Source: Phragmites australis (Eukaryota; Streptophyta; Magnoliopsida; Poales; Poaceae). From it: a stretch of 64,000 nucleotides of DNA. Shown here one piece after another: positions 43,701-54,622 of this stretch. Positions within the stretch are counted from its first letter, which is position 1. Every line of letters begins with the position of its first letter. Below the pieces are notes generated by a model, which saw only the letters and a list, made by a program, of their open reading frames with translations, made no database searches and was not told where the DNA came from. Made by a program: the position numbers and the translations under genes. The stretch lies in contig NC_084925.1 in assembly GCF_958298935.1 (NCBI RefSeq), positions 17,543,001 to 17,607,000 on the forward strand. Direction: 5' to 3'.

Positions 43701-44297
43701 TTTGGCCCAAAGAGTTTATTATTCATTCTGATCATAAAGCTTTGAAACATATTAGAAGCCAAGTCAAACTGAACAAACATCATGCTAAATGGGTTGAATT
43801 TATAGAGTCATTTCCTTATATCATTAAACACAAGAAAGGTAAAGACAATATCATTGCAGATGCGTTATCTAAACGTTATACCATGCTGTCCCAACTCGAT
43901 CATAAGATTTTTGGTTTAGAAACAATTAAAGGATTATATGCTATTGATTTGGACTTTAAAGATGCTTTTGAACATTGTAAAGAAGGAAGAATTTGGAATA
44001 AATATGTGCTGAATGATGGATTGCTATACCGTGCTAACAAGCTATGCATCCCAGCTAGCTCTATTCGCCTATTGTTCTTGCAGGAAGCGCATGGAGGTGG
44101 TTTGATAGGACATTTTGGAGTGAAAAAGACCGAGGATGTACTGGCTGCTCACTTCTTTTGGCCTAAGATGAGGCGCGACGTCGAGTGCTACGTGGCACGC
44201 TGCACTACTTGCAATAAAGCTAAGTCTCGCTTGAACCCACATGGACTTTATATGCCTCTTCCTGTTCCTAGTGTGCCTTGGGAGGATATTTCTAAGG
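40748..44297 (+). pseudogene. Outer CRM gag (rest) to integrase zinc region
   Basis: Gag resumes at 40,748 with VFVGQDARVEQRP, then YLNWEMTVDQKYSFH. A frame excursion (about 41,183-41,208) is followed by FYSGLRHEIQDLVDY, and the zinc knuckle CRRCQGIDHVMKDC is at about 41,620. After another shift (about 41,675) the protease reads IIDGGSCNNLLSSDLV (about 41,937). A 1-nt loss near 42,530 precedes RT. RT shows [19 protein letters not shown] (42,780), [11 protein letters not shown] (about 43,108) and [12 protein letters not shown]. RNase H ([14 protein letters not shown]) carries KYD where the inner copy has ECD. The integrase zinc part ([23 protein letters not shown]) ends at PWEDIS, where Tekay sequence starts. 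Stops occur at 42,713 and 43,466, and several codons are deleted near 43,495. Confidence 0.88.
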
Positions 44298-44299
44298 TT

Positions 44300-45660
44300 T
44301 CTCCAAGATAACGAAGCCAATGATGGAACTGCTAGAAAAAAAGCAAAGTTCAAGTGGACAGCCGCTCAAGAAGCCAATTTTAATGAGTTAAAGAAAAGGT
44401 TGACCTCAACTCTAGCATTGATCATGCCTGACTCCCAGAAGCCATTTTCTGTGTATTGCAATGCATCTCGTCAAGGATTGGGTTGTGTGCTAATGCAAGA
44501 AGGTCATGTTGTAGCATATGCATCCATGCAATTAAGGAAGAATGAAGAGAACTACCCGACACATGATTTGGAGCTAGCCGTAGTAGTTCATGCACTCAAG
44601 ATCTGAAGACATTATCTGATGGGTCAAAGATGTGAAATATATTCAGATCATAAGAGCTTGAAGTATATCTTCACTCAACTGGATCTTAATCTCAGACAAA
44701 CCAGGTGGTTAGATCTCATCAAGGACTACAATTTGGGAATCAACTATCGCCCAGGAAAGACAATTGTAGTGGCTGATGCCTTGAGCAAAAAATTTCTTGT
44801 TAATTCTATAACCCTTCAAGAAGTGAGTCCCGAGCTATGCAAGGAGTTCGAGAAGTTGAATCTGGGATTGGTGTGTAACACCGAGATAGTTGCAATAGAA
44901 ATAAACTCAACGCTTGAACAAGATATAAGGAGGGGTCAGCTTGAGGATGAAAATTTTTGGAAATCAAGTAGCAATAGAAATCTGCCGTATGCGGAATTCT
45001 CGTACAATAATAGTTATCAAGCTAGCCTCAAGATGTCTCCTTTTGAAGCCTTACATGGAAGGAAGTGCAGAACCCCATTGTTCTGGAACCAGACCGGGGA
45101 AAGCCAAGTTTTTGGTCCCGAAGTTCTGAGAGAAGTAGAAGGACAAGTGCAAGAAATTAGAGATAATTTGAAGACTGCTCAATCAAGACAAAAGATCTAT
45201 GCAGATAATCGACATTGAGAACTGACTTTCGAAGTAGGAGACTTCGTGTATCTCAAAGTATCACCAATCAAAGGTCTACGCAGATTCAACGGCAAAGGCA
45301 AGTTTTCACCTCGATTTATTGGTCCGTACAAGATATTGGGAAGACGAGGAGCAGTAGCTTACCAGCTTGAGTTACCACCTCAACTCTCAGGAGTACACGA
45401 TGTTTTCCATGTGTCACAGTTGAAAAAGTGTTTGATAGTTCTCGAAGAGCAGTTGCCAGTGGAAGAACTAGATGTGCGAGAAGATCTCTCTTACTTTGAA
45501 TATCCAATAAATTTCTCAGCATGTCAGAACGGGTTACCAGAGACAGGCGAGTCCATATGTGTATGGTGCAGTGGAAGCATCACTCACAAGAGAAAGCAAC
45601 TTGAGAAAGAGAAGATGATCTGAAGTCCGAGTTTCCCCATCTCCTCTCCAATCTTTCTGA
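44300..45660 (+). pseudogene. Tekay RNase H, integrase and chromodomain remnant
   Basis: RNase H reads [18 protein letters not shown] (about 44,350), [18 protein letters not shown] (Asn for the expected catalytic Asp), [18 protein letters not shown], a stop, and [20 protein letters not shown] (about 44,638). [20 protein letters not shown] follows. Most of the integrase core is deleted after about 44,965. The frame then picks up at [20 protein letters not shown] (about 44,984), [40 protein letters not shown] and VFHVSQLKKCL. After a shift near 45,530 another phase gives a chromodomain remnant, MVQWKHHSQEKAT then EREDDLKSEFPHLLSN (about 45,566-45,650), with a stop at 45,602 where Trp is expected. 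Chromodomains of this lineage steer integration to modified histones. Here it is dead. Confidence 0.85.
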
Positions 45661-45683
45661 ATCTCGAGGGTGAGATTCAACCT

Positions 45684-45702
45684 GGGGGGGGGGGGGTAGG
45701 TT
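45684..45702 (+). other. Polypurine tract before the Tekay 3' LTR
   Basis: A run of 13 G followed by TAGGTT leads directly into TGCAACACCC. The G run plus TAGGTTTG is the usual form of this tract in Tekay elements. Confidence 0.75.
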
Positions 45703-48650
45703 TGCAACACCCTGAATTTCAATTTTTTCAATAGATTAAAATTTTGTTAGAAGTTAATAGGAGTTGCAATTTTGTTTACTAGAAGAAATTAATTTCTAAA
45801 TTTAAATTTGACATAGATTATATAAGTTTGATGCATTCATGCCATCATAGTTGCAGGAAAAAGTTTGCAAAAGATTGCTAGAACTCGCTTGTTCAAACCT
45901 CTTTTGAATTTTGGTTCAAACTCTGAAAAGAAAAGAATTTCCAAAATAGTTAAAAGCTCTCGGGCCGAATTCTTTCTTCAGCCCATCTCTTCCCCCTCCC
46001 CTCTCTCCTTTTCACCACCTGCTTGGGCCGCCCCCTTTCTCCCTCGCACCGGTCTGCTAGGCCAAGCCGGCCTGCATGCCCCCGAGCCGCTCCCCTCGTC
46101 CTGTCTCGCCGCCATGTGGGCCCCACCCGGGCCAAGCTTCCCAAACCAAGCCGCCCCGCTCGAGCCGGCTGCCCTTCTCCCACCTCCCGCCGCCCAGCCG
46201 ACTTGCCCCAAATCCTGCATGCCGTTTGAAATCTGAGCTGCCCTATGCCTTTATTTACCGATTAAACATCATGGTTGAAACCCCCGCCCCTATTCACTCC
46301 TCTCCAACCGTTATTCCCTTCAATTTTCCCTCATAAATATGGAAACTGAAGCTTTTATGGAATTAAGGGCTCCAGCCAATCTCCTCGAATCCGCTTGGTT
46401 CCATCCCTCTCTCATGTATTTAAGCCTCTCAACATCTTCCTTGCGAGGTTTCGCAACCAATATACCCATTCCCCCTCGTTTTTCGCTTAGAATTGACTTC
46501 GTCGCCGTCTTCTTTCTGTCGCCGGTGAGAGCTCCGCTGCCGCCCAAATTCCCCATGCCCGAGCCTCCTTTGACCTCGGCCTTTGTTTCTTTGATGTCGC
46601 AGGACCTCCAGCGAGGCTTCCCGACACTCCTCGGTGCTTCTTCCGCCGCCGGACGCCGCCCTCACCAAGCTCCAAGCCCGCCAGCCATTCTTCTCCATCG
46701 CCGGCCACCTTCGGACCTCCTCCGCCGTCATGAAGCTCACCATGAGATTCCCCTCCGCCTCCTCTTCATTTAGCGCTACTTCTCATCAAGATCCATGGCC
46801 GGTAGCGTGTTTTGGCGCTACTCCAGCGAGACGCCGGCGACTCCACTGCCGTCGGCCACCCCCTGGTCTAGCACCACCGGCCAAAGCCTCGGTTGAACCC
46901 TAACCGTCCGATCTCGGATGGACGGCCCAGATTAGAGGGGTGCATACCCCTTCGGTCTGGTCCACCGTGGATCCATGGACCGACCTCCAGGTCATGGTCC
47001 ATGGGCCCATAAACCTATTCCATGCAATTTTCCAATAGAAAATTAAATTGGTTTCGATTTATGACATCATAATTAGAATTTACAGTATAAAATCATTTTG
47101 GGTTTTTCTCTGAAAGTCAAGTAAAATTTGCAGTTAAGCCCCTAAAACTTCAAAAGCTTAATACTTTTTGCTCGTAGCTCCGTTTTGGGCGATTTTCTCG
47201 CTCAAATATTCATAGCGACGTGTAGAATCTTTTTATAGGGGTTTTTACCTAGTTTTCGTACTGCTTGGTGTACTGTTCTTAGAGGTTTCTCCTGTGTGCT
47301 TTTTTCGGTTTGTTGATTAGGAAGTGAGTAGTTCGGGAATCTTCAAGAGCAAGCTTTCGAAGACTTTGAGCAACCCTCCACTAAAGGCAAGTGTCCTTGA
47401 ACATTTTGCCCCTGTTTTAGGATTCATGTGTAGTTTTTATCCTTCAATTGCATGCTTGTCTAAATGGAATTCTATGTTAGGGTTAACTAGTTTTGTACGA
47501 TAATTCCTTGTCGTCGTTGATGGACCATGGGATATGATGAGTAGTATATGCTAGTGCAGTCATAGTTGGGAAAATATTAATCTTGACTAATGCCTATGCA
47601 ACAAAAAAATGGGTATGGTAATCTTGTAGCAACATGGTAAAGGGATCATATCAGGATGGTTGGCTTGAGGTGGTGCTATACAACAGGCTTGTGTTTGTTC
47701 CTGTGTGGGGTCCTAAGGACTGGTTCTTGAACATGTAACCAAGTGAATCTGCACAACCATGAGGCCTATGTGGGTACGGCCTGGCTAACTAATTAGCCAC
47801 TCCTCTAACTCTGTGGGCACCGTTGGACGGTTAAGTGGCACACAGGGGGGGCTTCTGCAGCGATGTAATCGTCTGTTAGCGGTGAAACCTTAGTGGGTGC
47901 CTGCAAGTTGGCGGGAGCTTTGTAAAGGGCTTGTAGTGAGACCCCGACTCCACACCTCAGAAGTGTGCAGCAACACGGGAATCACGACTCATAGGGAAAG
48001 CTGTGTAAACTCTGCAGTGTGTCTATCTGGTCGATCAGTCGTGCTCACGGACAAGAGAGAACTTGGACTTCTTCAGGATTAGATGGGATCAGGGTTTGGT
48101 ATGGTTGGTTGGGCAGCCGGGTAATGGAATTATTTGGTGAGTCTTGGTAGTCAGATGAAATTCGATGATTCAATCCTTTTGTTATAGTGGTGTCTACACA
48201 CCTAGTAAATAGTTTGCCTGATGTTGGAGTCGTATGTTAAGTTTGCTTAATGCAGTTAATCGTGTCTAACCTTTCCTTGACTTAAGCCCCATAGCATGAT
48301 TTACTCCACTTGTGTTGTACATTTTTGAACTCACACTCGTTGTCCCTTCTCTTGCATCTCCTTTGCTGATCAGAAGCCGTCAACGAAGCTGCTACTTTCA
48401 AAGAGGACGACTTCAACCCGGAGTTGCTGTTCTAGGCTGGTGTGCCCCCGGTTGACGCCTGTTAAAGGTGGAAGCCTCGCTGGTGCTAAAGATCTCTTTT
48501 GTTCCGTTGTGTTTTTTTTAGACCCTCGGGTCCTTTTGTAATAAGTTAAATAGTATTGTTATCTTGGCACTGTGATGATACACTAATGATGTAGCCACAT
48601 GTATGGAGTTCCAATATATGTCAGAGTGTCTGGTGTGTTTAAATTTCTAG
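45703..48650 (+). repeat. Tekay 3' LTR, about 2.9 kb
   Basis: It begins TGCAACACCCTGAATTTC (T>C at the third base relative to 17,843) and matches 17,843-18,606 over its first 770 bp. Then it continues through GC-rich and AT-rich parts without recognised genes. The right end is uncertain: similarity to typical LTR text fades between 48,560 and 48,660. Short GC-rich frames at 46,000-46,900 are not supported as genes. Confidence 0.7.
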
Positions 48651-48832
48651 CGCTCGGGAAGTTCACTTGAATCGGAAGTTCCGATGTTCAAGATCGGAAG
48701 TTCTGATAAGTGTTTTTCTCCAGATTTGGTTTGATCAGGGCTAGTATCTTCTGTTACTTTGCACTGATCGTTTCGATCATCAAATTAGAAGTTTTGATGT
48801 GGGCTGAAAAAATGCGTATTGTCTAGTTTTTG
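48651..48832 (-). repeat. Fragment with inverted GGAACTTCC motifs
   Basis: Read on the minus strand, 48,706-48,672 has the pattern TATCAGAACTTCCGAT, a spacer of 7-8 bases, then ATCGGAACTTCCGAT. The same pattern occurs at about 15,796-15,835 in the SIRE-like leader. A third, decayed motif lies at 48,785. The piece ends at the copia integrase junction near 48,833. Confidence 0.5.
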
Positions 48833-49495
48833 GTCCACATACATCTGTATGTACAAGGGCCAACAATTCATTATCCTTCTCACTTTGACCAGTGAAAGAC
48901 GCCTTAGTCATCTTGCCAAGTAAACAAGATTCGCATGTATCAAATGATTCGAAATCAAATGAGGTGAGAAGACCATCTGTCTCTGCATGCACTTCTCATT
49001 TATATGACCTAAGCAACAATGCCAAATAAAAATGGGATTCAAATCATTAAGCTGAGGTTTCTTCATATTAATGTTATAGATAGGGACATCCTCAAGACCT
49101 AGAATATATAATCCATTCACCAACGGACAAATACCATAGAGAATACCATTCATATAAATCAACAACACTTGTTCTTTATTATGAATTCATAACCATCTTC
49201 TTCCAAACATTAAGAAGAGATAATGTTTTAGTCCAAGGTAGGAATGTAATAACAAGTATTAAAACTAATCTTGAGGGTAGCATAAGGAATAAACACCGAC
49301 GGCCAATACAGCAACTTTTGCACCATTACCGGCGCAAGCATCCATCTCGCCTCTCGCACACTTCCTAGTCGTTTTAGTCCCTGCAACGATTTGCAAGGAT
49401 GAATCATCGATCCGGTATTGAATAACCACAAGTCATTAGGAAAAGTAGCGAGATTAACTTCTATAACATTTATTCTTAAATCTAAGTAGAGCTTG
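48833..49495 (-). pseudogene. Angela-type copia protease and integrase N-terminus
   Basis: The protease motif reads LFNTGSMIHPC (about 49,430), so the catalytic Asp of DTG is Asn. The integrase zinc region follows as FIWHCCLGHINEKCM (about 49,060) and FDTCESCLLGKMTKASFTGQ (about 48,940). It breaks at LVHTDVCGP (about 48,833), just at the start of the catalytic core. Several frame changes are present. The expected linker between the zinc knuckle and protease is deleted. Confidence 0.8.
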
Positions 49496-49499
49496 CAGT

Positions 49500-50283
49500 T
49501 TCACCACCAATGGCCAGACTTATGGCAGTGGTGACATGTATCAGTAGCGGAGCTAGCCTTGGACTTTCCAATTGGCTTAGGCTTTGAGCTCGAGATCTCA
49601 TCTGAAGCTTTAGCCTTGGCCTTACGCTTTCTCTTCTTGCTATCCTTCTGAACCATCATCACATGATTAGAGCTTTTCTTAATCCTTTCCTCAGCCATCT
49701 TAAGCATCCATGCATTTCAGCCATGCTCTTCTCCATGCTATTCATATGAAAATTTAAAATAAATGGCTCGAAGCTCGTAGAGAGTGATTGGAGAATCACA
49801 TCAGTATCCAACTCAGGGTTAAGGGGAAAACCAAGCTTTTCTAGGCTCTCAATGTAACCAATCATCTTGATCACATGAGGACTGATTGGACTGCCTTCTG
49901 TCAACCTGCATGCAAACAAGGACTTGGAGGTGTTGAACCTCTCAGCCCTAGCTTGGTTCTCAAACATTCCTCGGAGTCCCATAATCATATCATGAGCATC
50001 CGTGTATTGTTTCTGAAGCTCAGAGGATATAGTGGCAAGCATGAGATAACTAACATCAAGTGAATCGTTGTTGTGCTTCTCGTAAGCCCTCGATTTAGTG
50101 GCAGAGGCATTATCAGCTGTTTCATCAGGATAGAGAACCACTAGAACATACTCTTTTGTTCTCTTGTTTGAGAACAATTATTAGATTTCTATACTGATCA
50201 ATAAATTTTGTTCCAGAAAGCTTTTCTGTTTCAAGAATCGAACACAAATTAAAACTGGAATTGACATTAACAGTAGATGTCAT
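49500..50283 (-). pseudogene. Angela-type copia gag remnant
   Basis: The start codon is at 50,283 on -. The product begins MTSTVNVNSSFNLCSILETE, followed by a short frame change. It continues KEYVLVVLYPDETADNASAT (about 50,150), AYEKHNNDSLDVSYLMLATI, MIMGLRGMFENQARAERFNT, ACRLTEGSPISPHVIKMIGY, LQSLSTSFEPFILNFHMNSM, and a Lys-rich tail (SKKRKRKAKAKASDE). The zinc knuckle starts CHHCHKSGHWW and is cut before its last Cys (about 49,503). This is a normal gag layout for the lineage. Frameshifts near 49,690 and 50,177 break it. Confidence 0.85.
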
Positions 50284-51711
50284 GATCTACAACATAAATA
50301 AATATGCAAAGTTGAACACTATGTTTATGTAAATCTTTCATTAAAAAATTTAACAAATATGCTCCCATTATATGTTTTGAAACCGTCTTCCTCTAACGAC
50401 ATATAGTAGGTCAAGATCCATATTCAACTAAGTTCTAGTGAGCTTTGGCATCACTACTAGAAACTTAGTGGCATATGTAAGCAACAACTTGCTAATCACT
50501 TCCCAATGTGACTCTTGTTTGTTGGGTGGCATCGAATGCCCCAACGTCCAACTCCATGCTCCAAAGCCCAACACCATTTTAATAGCTTTGTCAAGTAAAA
50601 CAACACTATACGTGTGGATGTCTAACATCCACCCTATCTGGTTAAGGTAAATGATGGCACCCTGCTTTGGTAGACCTAGCAAACAATGGTCAAAACCTAT
50701 GTAGGTATAGCTATTGGAAGGGCATCAATTACTCTTAATTTTTTTGAGGGAAACTATTCTATCATGTAAACATATCCATCTCATAGAAAACATGAATAAA
50801 AATAGTATTACAAGAATATAGATAAAGTGTCACAGGCAATCATGTTAACTGTGATATAGTATGACCCCTTTAACATGGTGATCTCCATTGTCACGGTCCT
50901 TGTCCTTCGGGTCACCATGCTTCAAGTCTCCATACTCATGTACTAGTCTACTACACCAAATAGCACTAGATGAATTACACGAGAAAGTGAAGCATCACAA
51001 GTTGGCATGCAGGTGTTATACAATAACATAATAGCCTTTGGCTGCAATTAACCATGACACGCAGGCCATAAAATTACACACATGCGTCATATACACATAA
51101 AGGCCATACCAGTCACAACATTCTCTACAAAATAAGTGAAGCATAGAATCAAATTCTAATGTCACGCTGTGAACATATTATTATAACAATCTATGCATGT
51201 ATGCTACACAATGGGGGTCCCGCTGGCCAGTTAGTGGGCGGGGGTCAAGGGGGAAGCCGCCCCCCATGGGTTTTAGGGCAGCACCCTAAAAACATCTTGA
51301 AAATACATAGATCATAACTATGAAATCATATTGCCAATTCTGAGTCATTCACAATGCCTTAATTTCCATTGGATGAATCGTATTGATCATCATGTGATGT
51401 TTCTTGGAAACGACGACAACACACATAACCTCGAGCTGTTGTTCATCCAACCATGCAGCAGCGCACGGTGTTAGCCCCGATGGCATTCTAGCCGGTAGGG
51501 GCAAGTCGCACACACGGCCATGTGGGCGAGTGAGCTAATGTTTTGGTCATATGGTTCCATTTGTTCACACCTCATCTGACCCCCATTCACAACAAATCGT
51601 GCATCAACCAATACATCACATGAGCCAATCATAAGAACAATAATAGATTCGATCTATTACTATAACATATCATCTATATATGACCGATCCAGATAAAAAA
51701 CTACGCATATA
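50284..51711 (-). other. Leader of the Angela-type element
   Basis: This is 1.4 kb of non-coding sequence between primer site and gag start on -. It includes a G/C-rich patch (GGGGGAAGCCGCCCCCCATG, about 51,250). No gene was recognised. Confidence 0.5.
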
Positions 51712-51724
51712 GGCTCTGATACCA
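51712..51724 (-). other. Primer binding site (initiator tRNA-Met)
   Basis: On the minus strand the site reads TGGTATCAGAGCC, a 13-base perfect complement to the 3' end of initiator tRNA-Met. It directly follows the LTR end. Confidence 0.9.
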
Positions 51725-51726
51725 CT

Positions 51727-53230
51727 ATTGGGGACTGCATTCACCCAGAAAACCATGCTAGTTGGAGATTATAGATCGTTACCACTAGAAGCGCGATGCA
51801 ACGGAAGAAGAGTTGGAGTAGATCGATCCAACGTCATGCGCATCATGCTCCTTTGCCAGGTCCTCAATCAGCTCCACGACCAGCTTCGTACAGGTGGTCG
51901 TGCTCCATGACTACTACCTCGACCAGCTCCGAGCAGGTCCGTCGAGTTCTCGACCAGTTCTTAGTAGTCACAACGTGTTCCTCAACCAGCACCGAGCATG
52001 TATGTCGACCAGCTAAACAAGTCATTAACTAGTCTAGTAGCAACATCACGACCTTCACGTTGAGGAGATCAGGGCCACAATAGCAGCAGCGCCTCTACGG
52101 TATTCACACATACTGGACAAGATCACCGTGTGCCAGTGTGCTAGCACCATGTGCGTGGCTAGGGTTTTGGGAGATCGTGTGGAGGGTTGCGGCTAGGATT
52201 TCAGAGTGGCTCTCTCATCGCCTCACCCCCCATGCGTCTCCTTATAAAGAGATCGCTAATGGGCTCCCTTTAGGACTCTAGCTCCTCATGGATCACAATC
52301 CAAACAAACCCATGTACAAATCTAATACATATGTTTTGATCCAACCCATTAAGTGTGCGACCTGCTAGGTTCATGTATAAATGGCTACGACTCAGAAATC
52401 CTTTTCAAATTGAAATTAATAGCGGTTCATAGCAGGACATGTTGACTTTTGAGTATACACAAAGATCATATTGGTTGAATCTTGATATACACTTGCACCA
52501 ATCCCTTTGCCTCATGATACCAGTCGAGCTCAAGGCGAGATACGTGCCACCCTTTGTGTTAGTTCGACCACTCACTCAATTGAGTCGTGTATCAAAACCG
52601 TGACGAATTCTTTAATCACATTGGCATGACCATGCACTTTCTTATCCAACGATATTGAGGGGCCAGAGATATCTCTCCCGTTATCAAGGAGGGATAAATT
52701 TCATCTTGATCGCTCACACCTCACGATATTTTTCATGACAAACCCAAAAACTACCTTTATGACTACCTCGTTACAGAGTACCGTTCAGTAGCACCAAAGT
52801 ATGTCACTATACATTCTGGGAATCAATGATGATATCAGGTCTAAGGATCTTGCAGATATACCATTTGAGATAACAATTGATAGCACATCATAAATAACAA
52901 TACCAGCAGTATCTCAAGGTGGGTCTATCCAACATTATATTATTTAACATAAATGTCCACATTATTGATTTGATATCTCTATACCTATGATCCGTAAAAC
53001 ATGACCATTTATCAATACATGTGCTGATCTTATGAATCATCATAATGATATTTGACAAAGGACCAATTTAGAATAACATCATGATACAAACAAAAAGTTC
53101 CACGAATAAATCACATACCTGCTAATCAAAGTAAATGATGGTCATTCTTGGAATAACACATTATTCAGAAGTGCATAAACATAGACTTGATTCAATCATC
53201 TCTATGATTGCTTCTAGGATATATCACTTT
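51727..53230 (-). repeat. 5' LTR of the Angela-type element
   Basis: The 3' edge on - is next to the primer site (...TCCCCAATA). The far edge near 53,230 is set where GATATATCCTAGAAGCAATC-like LTR-start text begins. The part 51,727-52,143 matches 11,529-11,977. Confidence 0.7.
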
Positions 53231-53924
53231 TAGGGAAGAAAATAAGGGGGCGGGGAGGATGAGGTGGTGCTGTTGGGAGTAGGTGGAGGTGGCGCTAGGT
53301 TTGGGAAGCTAGGCCGACAGGAACTGGAGGCAAGGAGAGAATGTGACGCACATGACACATGAAGCACCACGTGAGCAATGAGTTCAAGCAGGGATCCAGG
53401 GAGGGGATGCATGGGTGGGGACATTTTGTGGCGACGTGGGCAGAGCGAATGGTTAGTCACAGTGTGGGTTGGCCCACACATTGACGTGCATTTTGTCGCT
53501 TGAATCGGACGAAGGAAAATGCGGGACCAAACCAATACCGTTTGGCACATGAATCGTCCGGATTCTTGCCGCTTTCACGAGAATATGTAGCAAATAGAAA
53601 CACCACTGAAAACGTTTCCAGCTGAATCGGTCGGAAAGTTTCTCTAAAAACCAACTCCGCAAGTGAAACTATCGCCTGGCCGTTTCTCCCGTTTCAAGCG
53701 TCCTCCTACCCAGTTTGCCCCATGCTCGCTGAAGCTTATGAATCCTGATGTTAATAATTATATCTATTAAATGATAAGATGCTGCAGCTTATGAAACAAG
53801 CAGTACTACTGCAGATTTGAGTCATGCATGATATGTGAATGCACTACTATAGTTGAATGATTTTGGGCAGTATGTGTGTGTTTTTTCGCTCAGTATGTGA
53901 ATACTTACTCCTGAACGTGCAATA
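53231..53924. other. Unassigned sequence between Angela-type LTR and Tat element 2
   Basis: There is a GC-rich part (53,240-53,460) and a mixed part with several GTTTC-type repeats. Short Pro-rich frames on - have no motif. No gene or complete mobile element was recognised. Confidence 0.35.
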
Positions 53925-54036
53925 TTGTATTTGAACTATGCATTTTGTAATATTATATTGGAACCAAGTATTTTATAATATTGTATTGAAAACATGTATT
54001 TTATAATATTGTATTAGAACTATGTATTTTGTTACT
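53925..54036 (+). repeat. AT-rich tandem array, unit about 28 bp, four copies
   Basis: Units of the form (T)AATATTGTATT-G/A-GAACTATGTATTTTG start at about 53,922, 53,950, 53,979 and 54,008. The Tat LTR begins 4 bp after the array ends. Confidence 0.75.
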
Positions 54037-54039
54037 ACT

Positions 54040-54622
54040 TGTCGAATATCTAACTATAGGGTATATAAGCATAAGGAGTACATTATACATAGACAGGGTA
54101 TATAAGACGCATATTCGGTAACTCCAGATATCACAGAACCGAATCAGTGGTACCTGATACACCCAGAATCAAGGAAGTATATACTAGGAAGGTTTAGATT
54201 GGTTACCCAACCTGATACGACCAGTATTCAAAATAGATCTATCTACTTGGACGTCAAGGAAGACAACTCCCAATCAACTGCGGCTGGATAGGAGTCGATA
54301 CCTCACCCCTATATAAGGTAGAAAGGCTGCAGGAGGACACAAGACGAAAGACACAATGAAACACACTAGAGAACAAGAGAGAGAAGTAAGCAGGAACAGA
54401 GGAGTTACTTGACAACTTTATCCCTAGGATAGATTAGATCCAATCAACTCCTTGTAATAGTCTTAGACACATTGCTTGTACTCGAGATCATCAATACACG
54501 GCAGCAACACCCCCACAGGACGTTGGGTATTACTCCAATCGGAGGCTTGAACATGTATACATCATTTGCCTCACCGCGTGATTAATCCCTACACTTGAAG
54601 GTACCCAATCAATTTACAAACA
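54040..54622 (+). repeat. 5' LTR of Tat element 2
   Basis: It starts TGTCGAATATCTAAC and ends near TTTACAAACA, about 583 bp, aligned with 18,607-19,207. The text behind it, GGCACGCCAGGTAGGGGCC, is a typical sequence downstream of Tat LTRs. Confidence 0.7.
54310..54318 (+). promoter_or_regulatory. TATA box in Tat LTR 2
   Basis: TATATAAGG lies in the same position and context (CACCC/CCCC before it) as in the first Tat LTR. Confidence 0.55.

Larger units (their letters stand above)
30723..44297 (+). mobile_element. Outer CRM-lineage chromovirus, split by a second CRM, 3' end missing
   Basis: The element has a 5' LTR (30,723-31,634), a tRNA-Met-type primer site, a long leader and a gag start at 32,887. 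It is interrupted at 33,105 by a complete CRM and resumes at 40,748 in the same reading phase once one copy of the GTGAG duplication is discounted. It continues through gag, protease, RT, RNase H and the zinc-binding part of integrase. It ends abruptly at about 44,297, before the catalytic core of integrase, where Tekay sequence starts. CRM elements are the chromoviruses enriched in grass centromeres. Confidence 0.85.
44298..45702 (+). mobile_element. Tekay RNase H-integrase half with polypurine tract
   Basis: The sequence switches at about 44,298 from CRM to a Tekay element in plus orientation. It begins just before RNase H and runs to the polypurine tract that precedes the Tekay LTR at 45,703. 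It complements the gag-PR-RT half on the minus strand at 28,815-30,716; together they lack only the RT palm and thumb, about 150 residues. Confidence 0.8.
48833..53230 (-). mobile_element. Angela/Tork-type Ty1-copia element, 3' half missing
   Basis: On the minus strand the order from right to left is 5' LTR (53,230-51,727), primer site (51,724-51,712), leader, gag (start 50,283), protease and the first part of integrase. The element breaks at about 48,833 within the block HTDVCGP. RT and RNase H are absent. The LTR family is also present as a fragment at 11,529-11,977, on the same strand. Confidence 0.8.

Noticed and set aside
45703..46900. GC-rich frames in the Tekay LTR (for example 46,339-46,773) as host genes
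   Set aside because: The same GC-rich text is in the LTR copy at 17,843-18,606, overlapping frames are open in several phases, and no domain is seen.
48690..48694. AAGAT as the right target duplication of the Tekay element (left AAGAT at 17,838-17,842)
   Set aside because: The sequence on both sides of 48,690 forms one continuous GGAAGTTCCGAT motif pair like that at about 15,800, and no CA end precedes it. The 5-mer match is probably chance.
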